A stretch of 64,000 nt of DNA from Prorocentrum cordatum (GCA_963575745.1 CAUYUJ010014362.1:347922-411921); one strand, 5' to 3'. Counted from the stretch's first letter, positions 40,348 to 50,200 are shown. Notes: generated by a model from the sequence alone, not told the origin. Translations and numbers: made by a program.

Positions 40348-41200
40348 CGCGCGGGCGCGCGCACGCCTCTCCTCCCGCCGGCCGGCCCACGAGCCCGTCG
40401 AACCGCGCGCGCTGCTCGGGGGTCAGCGCCACCTCCCCAAAACTCACGTGATTAACCCATTTTCCGAGCGCGGACTCACGCTGGTGCGGCAAACGGCCGT
40501 GCTCCTCCACGTGCCTCGCCAGCTCGCCCAGCATCTCCTCCGAGTGGTCCCGCGATCGCGCCTCCGCGCCAGCATGCTGGACACCGCTCGCGTCGATGCC
40601 CAGGTGCGCCGCGAGCGCAGCCCTGTGCGCATCGGCCTCCAATCGCACCCGCTTCTGTTGCTGAACATTCCATTGCCGCGAGGATGGCGCGTCTTCGTCG
40701 CCCTCCGCCCGCAATCGCGTTGCCAGCTCATGCAACTGATTGCGAGTCATGCGCGCCAAGACCTCCGCGTCCACACCGTCGAGCGCGCCCCCGCGCGCGC
40801 CCTGCGCCCCTGCGGCACCCTGCTCCACGCGGCGCTTCGGCGCCACGGCCCTCAGCGCGCCACGCCCCGCACCCGCTCGCGGCGACCGCGACACCGAGCT
40901 CGAACGCCCGCGAGCGACGACGCGACACCACGGCGCGCTCTCGGCTTCCCCCCACTCTACATCTCCAGAACCCACCCACTCCTCCACCGCGCACACGTGG
41001 CCGCCGTCGAGCCACAGCAGAGCACCAGCGCAGAAGCCCGCCGCGCCCCCCAGCGCCCACGCCACACGCCTTCCTTCCTGCGCTTCGAACGCTTCCGCAG
41101 ATTCCGCAGAGACGCAGAGAACACGCGCGAGTGCAGGAAGCGGGAGCGCAAGTGCTGGACCACGACCTCCAGATTCCAGCGCTGCAACAGCGACCCACAA
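40217..41200 (-). CDS. Continuation of helicase-associated-type repeat protein
   Basis: 327-codon frame. Residues about 235-280 (LGELARHVEEHGRLPHQ...LGKWVNHVSFGEVALTPEQRARFDGL) form one more helicase-associated-type repeat that continues the series of the 37540-40347 ORF. The last 40 codons are out of frame: a small indel near 40360 separates the two. The N-terminal half is Ala/Gly/Arg-rich and not recognised. Confidence 0.5.
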   Translation of the reverse strand: MWVAVAALESGGRGPALALPLPALARVLCVSAESAEAFEAQEGRRVAWALGGAAGFCAGALLWLDGGHVCAVEEWVGSGDVEWGEAESAPWCRVVARGRSSSVSRSPRAGAGRGALRAVAPKRRVEQGAAGAQGARGGALDGVDAEVLARMTRNQLHELATRLRAEGDEDAPSSRQWNVQQQKRVRLEADAHRAALAAHLGIDASGVQHAGAEARSRDHSEEMLGELARHVEEHGRLPHQRESALGKWVNHVSFGEVALTPEQRARFDGLVGRPAGGEACARPRDAGPHRGARGGARRAAEARGRRRGGGKTRALDQQCLHWPPRAG

Positions 41201-42111
41201 GCGCCCGAACCCTCGTGGTTCTTACACGCGCGACCGAAATTCCGCGCGGCGTCGCCCCCCACGAGATCAGCCACTGCGCTCTGCAGGCACTTCCCACGCC
41301 ACTCGACCGGAGAACTGGCGCGCGCGCGGCGGTTCCCCCGCCCGCGTCCGCCGCGCGGCCGTGGGCGCGGTGGGCGCGCGGCACCGAACGCACTCGCAGA
41401 CGTGGGCACGGCGCCGTCCTGCGTCGCCCCGCTGAGCCCCGCCGGACACACTCCGAGAGCGATCATGGCGCAGGCAGCGCAGACGGCCAGGTCCCCGACG
41501 AAGCCCTTGGACTCCTGCGCGGTCGGGCACTTCGCCCCGCCGATGCCCACGCCCGGAGAGAAACGGCACGCACAGACGCGGCGGCGGCCACACGTCCGCG
41601 CCGAGAGCCCGTAGAGCACGCAGCAGAACCACCTGGCAGTAACGACCGCGGCTGCACGATCGGCCAGCTCGGGCGCGTCCGCGAGCTCCCGCGCGAACAC
41701 ATCCTGGTGCCGCCACCAGCGCGCCACCGCGATCTTCCTCGTCATCACCACTCTGCTGTCTGGCTGTGGTGGGCAGACAGCCGAGAGCAACGAGAACGCA
41801 GGCAGCGCGCAGGGCCGCATCGCCCACGGCCCACGACGACGCGTCGAGCGCAGCCGCGACGGCGGCGCGGGGCGCGCGCCCCGACGGCTCACTCGGGTCG
41901 ACGGCACGGGCCGCGCGCGCGGTGAGGAACTGCTCCAATCGCTCGCTCTTGCAAGCCGCCCCCCGCGCGCTGCGGCCCAAGACCCGCTCTGGCGACGCGT
42001 CACGCAGCAAGGCGCAGGGCACGACGGGGAGCAACACACGGTGTACAAGCTGCTCGTTCCGCTCGGCCGCCGCCCCCGTCCGTCGCGTCCACTCCGCCTC
42101 CCGCCGCGCAC
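40957..42111 (-). CDS. Cys-rich N-terminal segment of Helitron chain
   Basis: 384-codon frame overlapping other open frames in this GC-rich stretch. The most protein-like part is about residue 165-310, with cysteines spaced as in CGRRRVCACRF...KCP and AVCAACAMIALGVC, and with RACKNHEGSG. Family not recognised. By position it is the N-terminal extension of the Helitron coding chain, but which of the overlapping frames is translated is uncertain. Confidence 0.35.
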   Translation of the reverse strand: MRGGRRSGRDGRGRRPSGTSSLYTVCCSPSCPAPCCVTRRQSGSWAAARGGRLARASDWSSSSPRARPVPSTRVSRRGARPAPPSRLRSTRRRGPWAMRPCALPAFSLLSAVCPPQPDSRVVMTRKIAVARWWRHQDVFARELADAPELADRAAAVVTARWFCCVLYGLSARTCGRRRVCACRFSPGVGIGGAKCPTAQESKGFVGDLAVCAACAMIALGVCPAGLSGATQDGAVPTSASAFGAARPPRPRPRGGRGRGNRRARASSPVEWRGKCLQSAVADLVGGDAARNFGRACKNHEGSGACGSLLQRWNLEVVVQHLRSRFLHSRVFSASLRNLRKRSKRRKEGVWRGRWGARRASALVLCCGSTAATCARWRSGWVLEM

Positions 42112-42706
42112 ACCGAGACCGCCGGCACGACGCGCGGCGCGCTTTCCGGATCGATTTCTGCTCGCGCTCCGCCGCCTTCAACGTGGAATCATCGACGACC
42201 TCCTCATGGACCACGTCGTGTTCTGCGCGCAGACACTCCTGCACCCGCTCGTCCCATGCGCGCGACTTCCCGACCGGCGCTGGGCGCTCCGCGCACCACC
42301 TGCAGTTTCCGGGACCACTCCCTGCCCTAGTCCCGTCCTCGTGAGCGCCCTCGACCGGGTCCCGGTCCCGGTCCCGGAAACCGCGCGCCGGGCAGTCAAA
42401 CGCCCGTGAAAAAATAGCGAGCATTTCCCCCTCCCAGTGCGGAGCTCTCTGCCGTGTGCAGCAAGCAGTCGGAGGCATTAAATCTAAACTGATCTGATCT
42501 GCCCTGTCCAGTACGGCCCAGGTGGTGCCTCTCGGCCTGGAGTGGAGGGTTCGGGCCCAGTACGGCGCCCGGGACGAGTACGTGCTGGCCCCTACAATAG
42601 CACCCCGGTACAGCTGTGCTATTGGGTCCACCAGTCGCCACTCGCCCCCGCCCGAGACGACAAAGGGCCCGGCACGGCTCCCGATGTCGTCCTCCAAGGT
42701 CCCCAT
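41267..42706 (-). CDS. Possible N-terminal ORF of Helitron chain
   Basis: 479-codon frame. Residues about 150-260 (NCRWCAERPAPVG, then a Lys/Arg/Glu-rich helix-like stretch) look like protein. The last third overlaps the 40957-42111 frame and may be out of frame. No family recognised. Confidence 0.35.
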   Translation of the reverse strand: MGTLEDDIGSRAGPFVVSGGGEWRLVDPIAQLYRGAIVGASTYSSRAPYWARTLHSRPRGTTWAVLDRADQISLDLMPPTACCTRQRAPHWEGEMLAIFSRAFDCPARGFRDRDRDPVEGAHEDGTRAGSGPGNCRWCAERPAPVGKSRAWDERVQECLRAEHDVVHEEVVDDSTLKAAEREQKSIRKARRASCRRSRCARREAEWTRRTGAAAERNEQLVHRVLLPVVPCALLRDASPERVLGRSARGAACKSERLEQFLTARAARAVDPSEPSGRAPRAAVAAALDASSWAVGDAALRAACVLVALGCLPTTARQQSGDDEEDRGGALVAAPGCVRAGARGRARAGRSCSRGRYCQVVLLRALRALGADVWPPPRLCVPFLSGRGHRRGEVPDRAGVQGLRRGPGRLRCLRHDRSRSVSGGAQRGDAGRRRAHVCECVRCRAPTAPTAARRTRAGEPPRARQFSGRVAWEVPAERSG

Positions 42707-42730
42707 AGCACCCCGGCACGGCTGTGCTAT
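42597..42730. repeat. Two copies of an ATAGCAC/GTGCTAT hairpin
   Basis: ATAGCAC at 42597-42603 pairs with GTGCTAT at 42616-42622. The same arms recur at 42705-42711 and 42724-42730. The 12-nt loops are near-identical (CCCGG(T/C)AC(A/G)GCT). They lie close to the 5' limit of the Helitron coding chain. Their role is unknown. Confidence 0.75.
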
Positions 42731-42739
42731 AGAGCGCCA

Positions 42740-43155
42740 AGGAGGCGGCGAGGTGAAAAGAGAGAACTCCGGTCCGAGAGATGGACCGGAGTGAGAAGGT
42801 TCGCGCTCCCGAGCCTCCGGCCAGAGCCGGAAGCCCGAGAGCGCGTCCAGCGCCGCTCAGGCGCCGCGCCTGTCGCGCGCGCCCCCCCCGGCCGGCCCCG
42901 CGGGGCTGGGGGCGCGCTGGCGGCCGCGCGGCGCTGCGGCGCGGGCGTCGGGGCGTGTCGTCGACGTCGTTTACGTCGTCGCTCCCGCTGTGCTCTGGCT
43001 GCCTTTCTTTCTGCGTGTCTCCTCTGCTGTTCTTCTCTCCCTCTCTCGTGTCTTCTTTGTTTTTTCCCCATATCCTAAGGATTGGGGTTCTTGTTATTAC
43101 TCTGACGCCTCCCACTGCTCCTCCTTCCTCCTTCCTCCCGCTCGCGCCTCCCTCC
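42740..43155. other. No gene recognised
   Basis: GC-rich left half and CT-rich right half. No supportable ORF or repeat family. Confidence 0.45.
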
Positions 43156-43159
43156 TCCC

Positions 43160-43435
43160 AATGATAATCACCAGATAAGACAAGACAAGATAAGATACTA
43201 CAAGATAAGATAAGATAGCACAAGATATGATAAGGTAATATAAGATATATGACAAGGTAGGATAATAGATAAGATAAGACAGCCTATGGAGTAATAAGAT
43301 AAGACAAGATATGATGCGATAAGATGAGTTGATATAAGATAAGCTAAGACAAGATAAGAGATTTCAAGATAAGATAAGATAGAGGGTAATACAGGTAAGA
43401 TAAGATAGGACTCGATAAGATAAGATGAGACTCAC
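43160..43435. repeat. GATAA pentamer microsatellite
   Basis: GATAAGATAAGA units with frequent interruptions, then ACTCACTCAC words to 43485. Confidence 0.9.
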
Positions 43436-43490
43436 TCTCACTCAGACTCACTCACAGTCACATTCACTCACACTCACACTCTCTCATGAT

Positions 43491-44255
43491 CACAAAACGC
43501 TGCCAGGGGCATGATTTGGGAGCCCCAAGGGGGAGCCACCCTGGCTGATCTCACGAGCCCGTTCGCGCCGATTTTGGTGGGACGTCTCAGCTAAAATTGC
43601 CGCTTGGCCTCCCCAGCGTGTCTCTCTTGAGAGCCTCATGGTCACAAAACGCTGCCAGGGGCATCATTTGGGAGCCCCAAGGGGGGGCCACCCTGGCTGA
43701 TCTCACGAGCCCGTTCGCGCCGATTTTGGTGGGACGTCTCAGCTAAAATTGCCGTTTGGCCTCCCCAACATGTCTCTCTTGAGAGCCTCATGGTCACAAA
43801 ACGCTGCCAGGGGCATCATTTGGGAGCCCCAAGGGGGAGCCCCCCTGGCTGATCTCACGAGCCCGTTCGCGCCGATTTTGGTGGGACGACTCAGCTAGAA
43901 CTGCCGTTTGGCGCCCCCGACATGTATCTCGTGAGAGCCTCATGGTCGCAAAACGCTGCCAGGGGCATCATTTGGGAGCCCCAAGGGGGAGCCACCCTGG
44001 CTGATCTCACGAGCCCGTTCGCGCCGATTTTGGTGGGACGTCTCAGCTAAAATTGCCGATTGGCCTCCCCAACATGTCTCTCTTGAGAGCCTCATGGTCG
44101 CAAAACGCTGCCAGGGGCATCATTTGGGAGCCCCAGGGGGGGTCCACCAGGGGCTTCATAGTCACCAAACGCTGCCAGGGGCAGCATTTTGGCTTCCCAA
44201 AGAGGAGTCGCCCCGGGCCTCCTAGTCGCCAGACACTGCCAGGGGCACCATTGGG
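43491..44255. repeat. 152-bp tandem satellite, about 4 full units plus decayed remnants
   Basis: The phrase C(A/G)CAAAACGCTGCCAGG starts at 43491, 43643, 43795, 43947 and 44099, exactly 152 bp apart each time. Units contain GGGAGCCCCAAGGGGG, CTGATCTCACGAGCCCG and TTTTGGTGGGACG. After 44115 the array decays into shortened versions at about 44163 and 44225. 152 is not a multiple of three and no frame stays open through the units. Confidence 0.95.
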
Positions 44256-44259
44256 ATTC

Positions 44260-44400
44260 AGACTCGCACCCAGACTCACTCATACACAAGCTCACTCACA
44301 CTCAGATTCATTTCTTCAGAATCAGGCACACACAGACGTACCCATACTCAGACTCACCCACACTCAGGCTCACCTAACCCAGACTCCGTCAGAAGCCAGT
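44260..44400. repeat. ACTCACTCAGACTC-type degenerate tract
   Basis: ACTCA and CACTCAG words without strict period, between the 152-bp satellite and the GA tract. Similar words precede the satellite at 43440-43485. Confidence 0.7.
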
Positions 44401-44407
44401 AGCGAAG

Positions 44408-44418
44408 AGAGCAGAGAG

Positions 44419-44467
<49 letters not shown>

Positions 44468-44554
44468 CGGGAGAGAGCGAGAAAGAGAGAGAGAGAGAGA
44501 GAGCGCGCGAACGCGAGCGCGAGCGCGAGCGCGAGCGCGAGCGCGAGCGCGAGC

Positions 44555-44586
<32 letters not shown>

Positions 44587-44709
44587 GCGAGCGAGAGAGA
44601 GAGAGAGCGAGGAAGAGAGAGAGAGAGAGAGGAAGATAGAGAGAGAGAGAAGGAGAGAAAGAGAGAGAGAGAGAGCAAGAGAGAGAGAGAGAGGAAGCGA
44701 GAGAGAGGG

Positions 44710-44750
<41 letters not shown>

Positions 44751-44757
44751 GAGAGAG
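44408..44757 (-). repeat. (TC)n 3' tail of LINE 2, full copy
   Basis: On the plus strand a GAGAGA tract with a (GCGAGC)n patch at about 44505-44590. It directly follows the 3' UTR of the minus-strand element, so it reads as a (TC)n tail on the element strand. The second copy has the same arrangement at 60963-61220. Confidence 0.85.
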
Positions 44758-44761
44758 CGGA

Positions 44762-45127
44762 CAAGTAGGCGGACCAGGGTCCGTCCGCGAGGCGCACTGC
44801 GGTGCGACAACTCGCAAAACACTATTTGCGGCGGTGCAGCCTTTAGATACGAGGGCGGGCAACAAAAAAAAAACCCTCCCCCGGCGCAGTGCGACAGACG
44901 CTACAGACGGCGGACAGACGGTGATGATCTCACCTGTCAGACCGCGTAAAGAAAGAGGCCCCAACAAGAAAGGCGACGTGCTGACACGTGGCTAGGCGGC
45001 TTGGCAGACCGCCAGTTGGGCCCTTGGCCGCAAAGCGGCGCGCAGTGACGGGGCACCCCCCGCCCCCACGCCCTGACACCGTGGACGCGGAGCCACGCGT
45101 ACACACGGGCAGGCAGAGAGGAGGAGA
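44762..45127 (-). other. 3' UTR of LINE 2, full copy
   Basis: Closely similar to 61229-61589. Shared phrases include GGACAAGTAGGCGGACCAGG next to the tail, AACTCGCAA..CACTATTTGCGG, and GCCACGCGTACACACGGGC near the coding end. One clear difference is an A9 run near 44863-44871, where the other copy has three A. Confidence 0.8.
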
Positions 45128-45967
45128 TTAGCGCGGGGCACCAGGTGGAGCGCCGCGGAACGATGACAGCAAAGCTTGGATGGTGAGTGACGGCACGGCA
45201 CCATCGGGCGAGGGCGTGAGCAGCTCGGCGAAGGCTCGCCCGGCGCTGTGGAGGCGCTGGAGTAGAGGGCCTTGGCGAGCTTGGGCGGCGGCCAGGTCCG
45301 CGGCGAGAGCAACGCACCTCTGCTGGAGGACAGCCATAGCCTGGGACAGCTCGGTTTCGCGGTCGGTGAGGGGTGGCTGCTCAGTGCCAGCGGCCGAGGG
45401 CCTCGAGACAGAGGCGAGGTCCTCGGTACGCCTGTCCAGATGGTGGACTAGCGTAGTGCGGCACCCTGTACGCTGTCGTCCGTCACCCTTGAAAGGTGAC
45501 TGGAGGGGAACACGCGACCCCAGCGCTGGAGCCGCTAGGGCCACGCCCCGAGAGGTCGGGAGAGCCGCATCCTCTCGCTCAGCAACGATGGAAGCGTGGA
45601 CGGGGCGCGAGGGCCTGTCTGGTTCAGTGCCCTGCGGGGGGGCTGAAGCCGCCCCCGCGGGCTGCCGCTGGTGGGGGGGCGGAGTGGTCTGCGCGGTGGG
45701 ACCAATCATGATGCCGCGCAAGGGCTCTGAGGTCGGCCGCGTAGAAGGGTGGCGTCTCGGTAGGGCGGCATGGTCGGCAGCGTGGGGTGTCGGCGGTGCG
45801 TCGTCTATGCCACTCAGTCCGCGGGGGTCACCCAGGTCGTCGTCGGCGTCTTGGCGGTGGCCGAAATCATCGTATGGGGGCGATGTCGCTCTCGGGGACG
45901 GAGTCGCGGTAGGCGTCGAGAGGTTGCCCGACGGGGCAGGGTTTTCGCTGACTTGTCCGTCGTCCAA
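45128..45967 (-). CDS. C-terminal tail ORF of LINE 2 polyprotein
   Basis: 279-codon frame ending at TAA (45128-45130), matching the last third of the intact ORF at 61590-64000. It is Pro/Ala/Thr-rich and disordered in its first 180 residues. Residues about 205-260 (DRETELSQAMAVLQQRC...QGPLLQRLHSAG) have a heptad pattern suggesting a coiled coil. In this copy it is cut off from the RNase H part by a frameshift near 46133. Two hairpins of the shared-core family lie in it. Confidence 0.55.
   Translation of the reverse strand: MDDGQVSENPAPSGNLSTPTATPSPRATSPPYDDFGHRQDADDDLGDPRGLSGIDDAPPTPHAADHAALPRRHPSTRPTSEPLRGIMIGPTAQTTPPPHQRQPAGAASAPPQGTEPDRPSRPVHASIVAEREDAALPTSRGVALAAPALGSRVPLQSPFKGDGRQRTGCRTTLVHHLDRRTEDLASVSRPSAAGTEQPPLTDRETELSQAMAVLQQRCVALAADLAAAQARQGPLLQRLHSAGRAFAELLTPSPDGAVPSLTIQALLSSFRGAPPGAPR
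45518..45540 (-). repeat. Core hairpin H1
   Basis: Arms CCCCAG and CTAGGG around CGCTGGAGCCG (45524-45534). One C/A mismatch on the plus strand is G-U on the element strand. Homologous to H15 at 61977. Confidence 0.7.
45631..45661 (-). repeat. Core hairpin H2
   Basis: Ten-bp arms CCTGCGGGGG and CCCCCGCGGG (9 of 10 paired) around GGCTGAAGCCG (45641-45651). Homologous to H16. Confidence 0.8.
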
Positions 45968-46131
45968 AGCGTCCGATCCCCCACCGAAGCTGAACAGGTC
46001 GTCCTCCTGTTCGTCAGCGTCTTGAAGGTGAGCGGCGTTGTCATGTGGGTGCGAGGCCGCTCTCAGTGGCGGAGTCGAGGGCGACGTGCGGGTGCCCGAC
46101 GGGGCAAGGTTGGCGCTGGCTGGCCCGTCGC

Positions 46132-47205
46132 CTAGAAGTCAAGGCCCCCGCCAAAGCCGAACGGGTCGTCCTCCTGTTCGTCGAATATCGCCCGTTGGGC
46201 CTCGGCCCAGAGCTCGTCCGGGTTCTGTGGGATGTCTGGTCCAGCCGCAGGTGGTGCCTGGTCAGACAGCAGGGGGGTTGGTTCCATTTTGTTGAGTTCC
46301 GCAGCTGTAAACCCAGCCCTGCGGTGTGGGAGGGGGAGTGTGCGGTGTCTACGCTCGTAGATGGCGACAGCGACTCCATGAAGCACGGTCGCTTGGCGAT
46401 GTCGTGTTTTGGCAGCTTCGACAATGTCGTCTGGAAGGTTGTGGGTACGTGCCGCCGTTGTGGCGAGGGCGTCAGCCTGACGATTGAACTCCTCCGCGAT
46501 GGCCCGATGAGCCCGAGGTCGATGCCCATGTCTCCCAGGTGGCTTGCGATTTTCTCGACGCGGAACATGTTGGGCTTGGCCATGACGCATCGGTGGATCT
46601 TTTCCCAGAGCTCCACGTGCGTGCCCTGCGGTGGTGAGTGTCCGTCGATGATACTTTGGAAACCATCGACCACCGCCTGGTTGTCCACGAAAACGTGTAC
46701 GGGCCGTTCAGCACATGCTGTGAGGTGGACAATGGCGAGGGTCTCCGCAAGCTGGGCGTTCTGCGTAATGCCGTGAACGCGTGCACTGTAGTTCATGCGG
46801 TGGTCGATGCCGTAGTAGACGCCGTAGCCCGCTCGTGCTAGCAATGGGATGGCTTGGTTGGTGCATGCACCGTCCGTGGCAGCGTAGACCCATGTCCAAC
46901 CAGTGTCGTGGTCAAGGTAGGTGGTGTAGGTGTCCCGGGCTGAAGCCGCAGGATCTCCCTCAGGGGGGGGCCGCGGCATGGGCTGTGGCAGCGGGTCCCT
47001 CGCGAGGTCGGCCTGCAGGTCAAGGAGGGCTGGGTCTTCGTCGAAGAGCCCGCAGTGTCTTGTGCGCGGCGGGAGACGGGCCCACTGGTCGTCACTGATG
47101 AGGGTGGTGAGAGGGAGTCTTTCTCGGGCCCAGCACTTGCAGTCGCGAACAGTGTGCTCCTGAGTTTCCTCTTCCTCGTCGCAGTATCGGCAGATGGGGC
47201 TGGGT
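46132..47205 (-). pseudogene. Broken zinc finger-RNase H region of LINE 2
   Basis: The sequence matches the open RNase H region of the second copy but needs at least three frame changes: near 47204 (GGGTCAG here, GGGATCAG in the other copy), near 46501 (GATGGCCCG versus GATGGGCCCG), and near 46133 (one base lost, creating TAG). Visible pieces: YAATDGACTNQ (first Asp strand), AETLAIVHL (Glu helix), VHVFVDNQAVVDG (third Asp), and, in another frame, AEEFNRQADALAT (C-terminal Asp). This is an RNase H type I domain that should remove RNA from the hybrid. Broken, or affected by sequencing indels. Confidence 0.75.
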
Positions 47206-50200
47206 CAGCAGACGTGTTTGATCGGGATCGTCGCTGTTGGGTGTGGCCCCCGCCCGACAGGTAGTTCAGGAGGAGCGCCAGCTGCCAGGCAGTGCATTTG
47301 GCTGCTCCTTTCGTTCGGGCGAGCCACGTGCTGGCGAAGAGGTCGAGGCCCTGTCTGACAGAGGCAAGGTATCCAAGGTCGTGACGCCGTGGCTTGATCC
47401 TCCTCAGAAAGGCTCTGCGTTGTGTGGCCCGCAGCATGTGAAGGAAGGCGTTTTGGGGTAAGTTCAGCCAACTGATCTGGCAGCCCCAGTCGTCGTACAT
47501 GATGCCAAATGTGGGCCAGGTCCAACGGAGCTGCTGGAGCGTCTGGACAAGACGTCCGACAGGTCCTCCCCCAAACAGGGTCTGAACGTGGTGTTGGAGA
47601 TCCCTGACGAGACCGCAGAGTGTAGCGTCGCGATTAACCTGTCGCCGCAGACACAGGAAAACGTCACGCTGCGTGATGGCGTCAATCTCCAGGGCGTGTC
47701 CTGGGACGCACACGGCCATGAGAGTCCAAAACTCGACCCACTTGTTTCCCTTGGGGCGGATCGCCGCCTTAAGGGCATGGTTGTAGGCAGTTTTGACGGG
47801 GCCTGATGGGGCTTGAATGTCGGTGCCCGTGGTACAGACGCTGGCAGCTAGGGAACGGGCGTGCCGCGCCTTAATAAGCATCGGCGATGGGAGCTTGCCA
47901 ATGCGCGGCAGGCGACTAGTCGCCCTCCGAACACGGGCGTCAGCGGTGGCCGTGAGGTTAAGCGCGGCTGGAGCCGGCGCTGCCTCGGCGTTGATGTAGA
48001 TCCCGACGAGCTTGAAGGAGTCGACCACGCGTAAGGGCCGTTCCGCCAGAGTGAGCTGGGTAACGGCGGCGTGAAGCTCGTCGGTGAGCGCCCACCCCGC
48101 CACTTTGCCAGGGTGAATGCGTTGACCTGAAAATCGATCAAACTTGGCGGTTTCATCAAGAGAATTCTGCAACTCAGGCGCGGTGTGAGTAGTGGAGTTG
48201 CTGTCGTCAACAAAGGTAGTGCTGAGTGATCGCGGAACGTATCGATGCTGTCTCTTGGTCCACACACACATGAGCAGCTTAATGTCGTCCAGGGACCAAG
48301 AGCTTCCCTGGAGGTGACCGTTTGTCCTGGCCAATTCCTTAGAGTACGCTCCGTTCATGCGGATGTAGCGTTTGTGGCGACTGTAGAAGTTTCTGCGGAC
48401 AGTAACGATGTCTTGGGGGCACCCCGCGTGAAGCGCAAGGTTAAGGCAGATGTCCGTGATGAGGTAGTCGAAGCACTTCTGTCGGTCAAGGGCAGCCCCA
48501 GCTAAGGGAAGGAGTAAGGCCCTGGCGTGTTCGATGCGCAGGGCAAGAGAGGTGCTGACGTCCCCAATGGTAGCTTTGGGGACAGCGCCAAAGCTCGTGG
48601 CGTGGGTCCATCCTTTCCGCCAGTCCGTGAGACTGCGGTAAGCTGGCGCTTCCCACGCATACATCCAAACGGAAAGCACCGAGAGAAGTCGTTGGTCCGT
48701 TGGGAGTTCGCCTCGGCCTTTTCGGAGGCACGGGTTTGGCACATGAAGGAGGGGTTCTGGGAGGGTGCCAGTGCGTTGCATAGCGCGTAAGACGCTGGCG
48801 AAGAGGCGAAGGATGTCGTCGGGTAACTCCTTAGCCTCCTTAGTAGTCCAGCCGTCCAGTCCCCCCGCACGGCGCGGTGAACGGGTGCGAATAAAGTGGA
48901 TGAGTTGGTCGTCGGTGAGGTGGAAAGGGGTAGCTGGTGATGGCGTAGGCAGCTCTTGTCGGTACTCGACGTAGAAGTCAGCCCACGTCGGCATGGCTTC
49001 GGCGTCATGTCCTGCACGGGCGCGGTACCTGCCCAAGATGGGCTCCCAGGTGTCGACCATGAGCTTAAGCATGTCTTTGGTAATAGCAACAATGGCGTTG
49101 GCAGGGAGAATGTCGGGGACTTGTGCAGGTGGTGGTTCACAAGTGTGGTCTTCGTCGTTGTCCGTGTCGGGCGAACTACCGTCGCTGGGGCTGAAGCCGC
49201 CAGCTTCGGTGTCAGCGTCGCTATCGTCCGGGCTAGCTTTGTCAGGTTTGAAGGCGTTGGTGTCGCAGTGGAGTTGCGTATCGTCAGGTGTGGTAGGCGT
49301 GCGGAGATACGCCGTGGGCGAGCTGTCAGCAGCCCGCGCGTATATGGCCGCCTTTCGCCCGCTTGGCTCGCGGACGCCCTCAGCCCATATCTTGATGCGT
49401 TCAGCTTTGGCACGGTTCGCACGTCGCGCCAGCTCTAGGTCGAGGTTTTGGATCAAACCGTCAAGGTGCTCTCCGTGAGGTGCTGGCTCGTCGGGGGTCC
49501 AGGCCTCGGGGAAATCTAGGAGAACCGTGGGGCGCAGCTTGTGACATAGGAGGCGGGCCGCGGTCCACGTGCAGTCGATGCGCTGCGCTAGGTACGGCGG
49601 GATGGCACGGCAGTCTAAATGATGGTGCTGTCCGATGAAGCGAAGCTCACAGAGTTGCCGATGGAGCTTGCGCAGTCGGTTCATGCGTATCGTGGAAGCT
49701 CCGTAGGTGGGGAAGGCACGGGGGGCAACTGGTCGCTCCTCGAACATGGGCGTGAGCCCGTGCATGGTGGGGGGCTTCTTTTTTGGGTGGTCAGGCGGTG
49801 GAGGTGGCAGGTCGCGCAGACGGGTGAGATGGTACTCATGACTGGCCTCGTTAGCCAGGGCGAACATGCGTTCCACGTCGTCGCGTGCGTCGGCCAGCTC
49901 CATGCGGTCCTGATATCGCCCAGCGATGAGGGTCCCTAAAGCCTGCAGTTCGTGACCCTCGTGAGCTCCATCGTTGGGAGGGTAGGGCGTGGGGGCAAGA
50001 AGGCGTCGGGCCGTATGGTCGAGGCGACTGAGGTCAAGCGTGACCTGCAGGCCAACATGGGACTTCGCTGGCAAGTCGCGCAGATAGCAGAAGTCGGAGA
50101 CAAGGGATCGCGCCGCTTGGTTGGCAATGATATAATCGATGCGCGAAGTGCGGGGGCACTTGGTGACGCGGTCCCAGTCAGGGATATTGCCGTATGTGTG

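Larger units (their letters stand above)
25413..42706 (-). mobile_element. Helitron-like element with USP cargo
   Basis: The minus strand carries an almost continuous coding chain: Cys-rich N-terminal ORFs, helicase-associated-type repeats, C2H2 plus DUF6570-like region, HUH Rep region, PIF1-type helicase and ubiquitin-specific protease. DUF6570, Rep and PIF1 in this order are typical of Helitrons, rolling-circle DNA transposons. Joints between ORFs are short frameshifts near 40.36, 37.55, 30.82, 30.18, 27.74 and 26.92 kb and one in-frame UAG at 35139-35141, with no room for introns. So either the copy is decayed, the assembly has indels, or frames are recoded. I could not identify the 5'-TC end or the 3' hairpin-CTRR end. 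The limits given are those of the coding chain. Confidence 0.75.

Noticed and set aside
28224-40455. Long plus-strand ORFs (769, 725, 571 and 1038 codons) opposite the Helitron chain
   Set aside because: They are antisense shadows of GC-rich coding sequence: Arg/Pro/His/Leu-rich, no motifs, while the minus strand shows helicase, Rep and protease signatures at the same places.
43491-44115. CRISPR-like array
   Set aside because: The whole 152-bp unit repeats; there are no unique spacers between short repeats, and the setting is eukaryotic.
44180-44205. Possible dinoflagellate spliced-leader relic (CATTTTGGCT)
   Set aside because: Only about ten bases match; it lies inside a decayed satellite unit and the following bases differ from the leader.
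44354-44967. Ser/Leu-rich and Arg/Glu-rich ORFs in the GA tracts at 44.4 and 61.0 kb
   Set aside because: Products of the (GA)n tract forming the tail of the LINE copies.
48283-48305. CCAGGGA/TCCCTGG hairpin in the RT ORF as a member of the core hairpin family
   Set aside because: The arms pair perfectly but the 9-nt loop is unrelated to the shared core.
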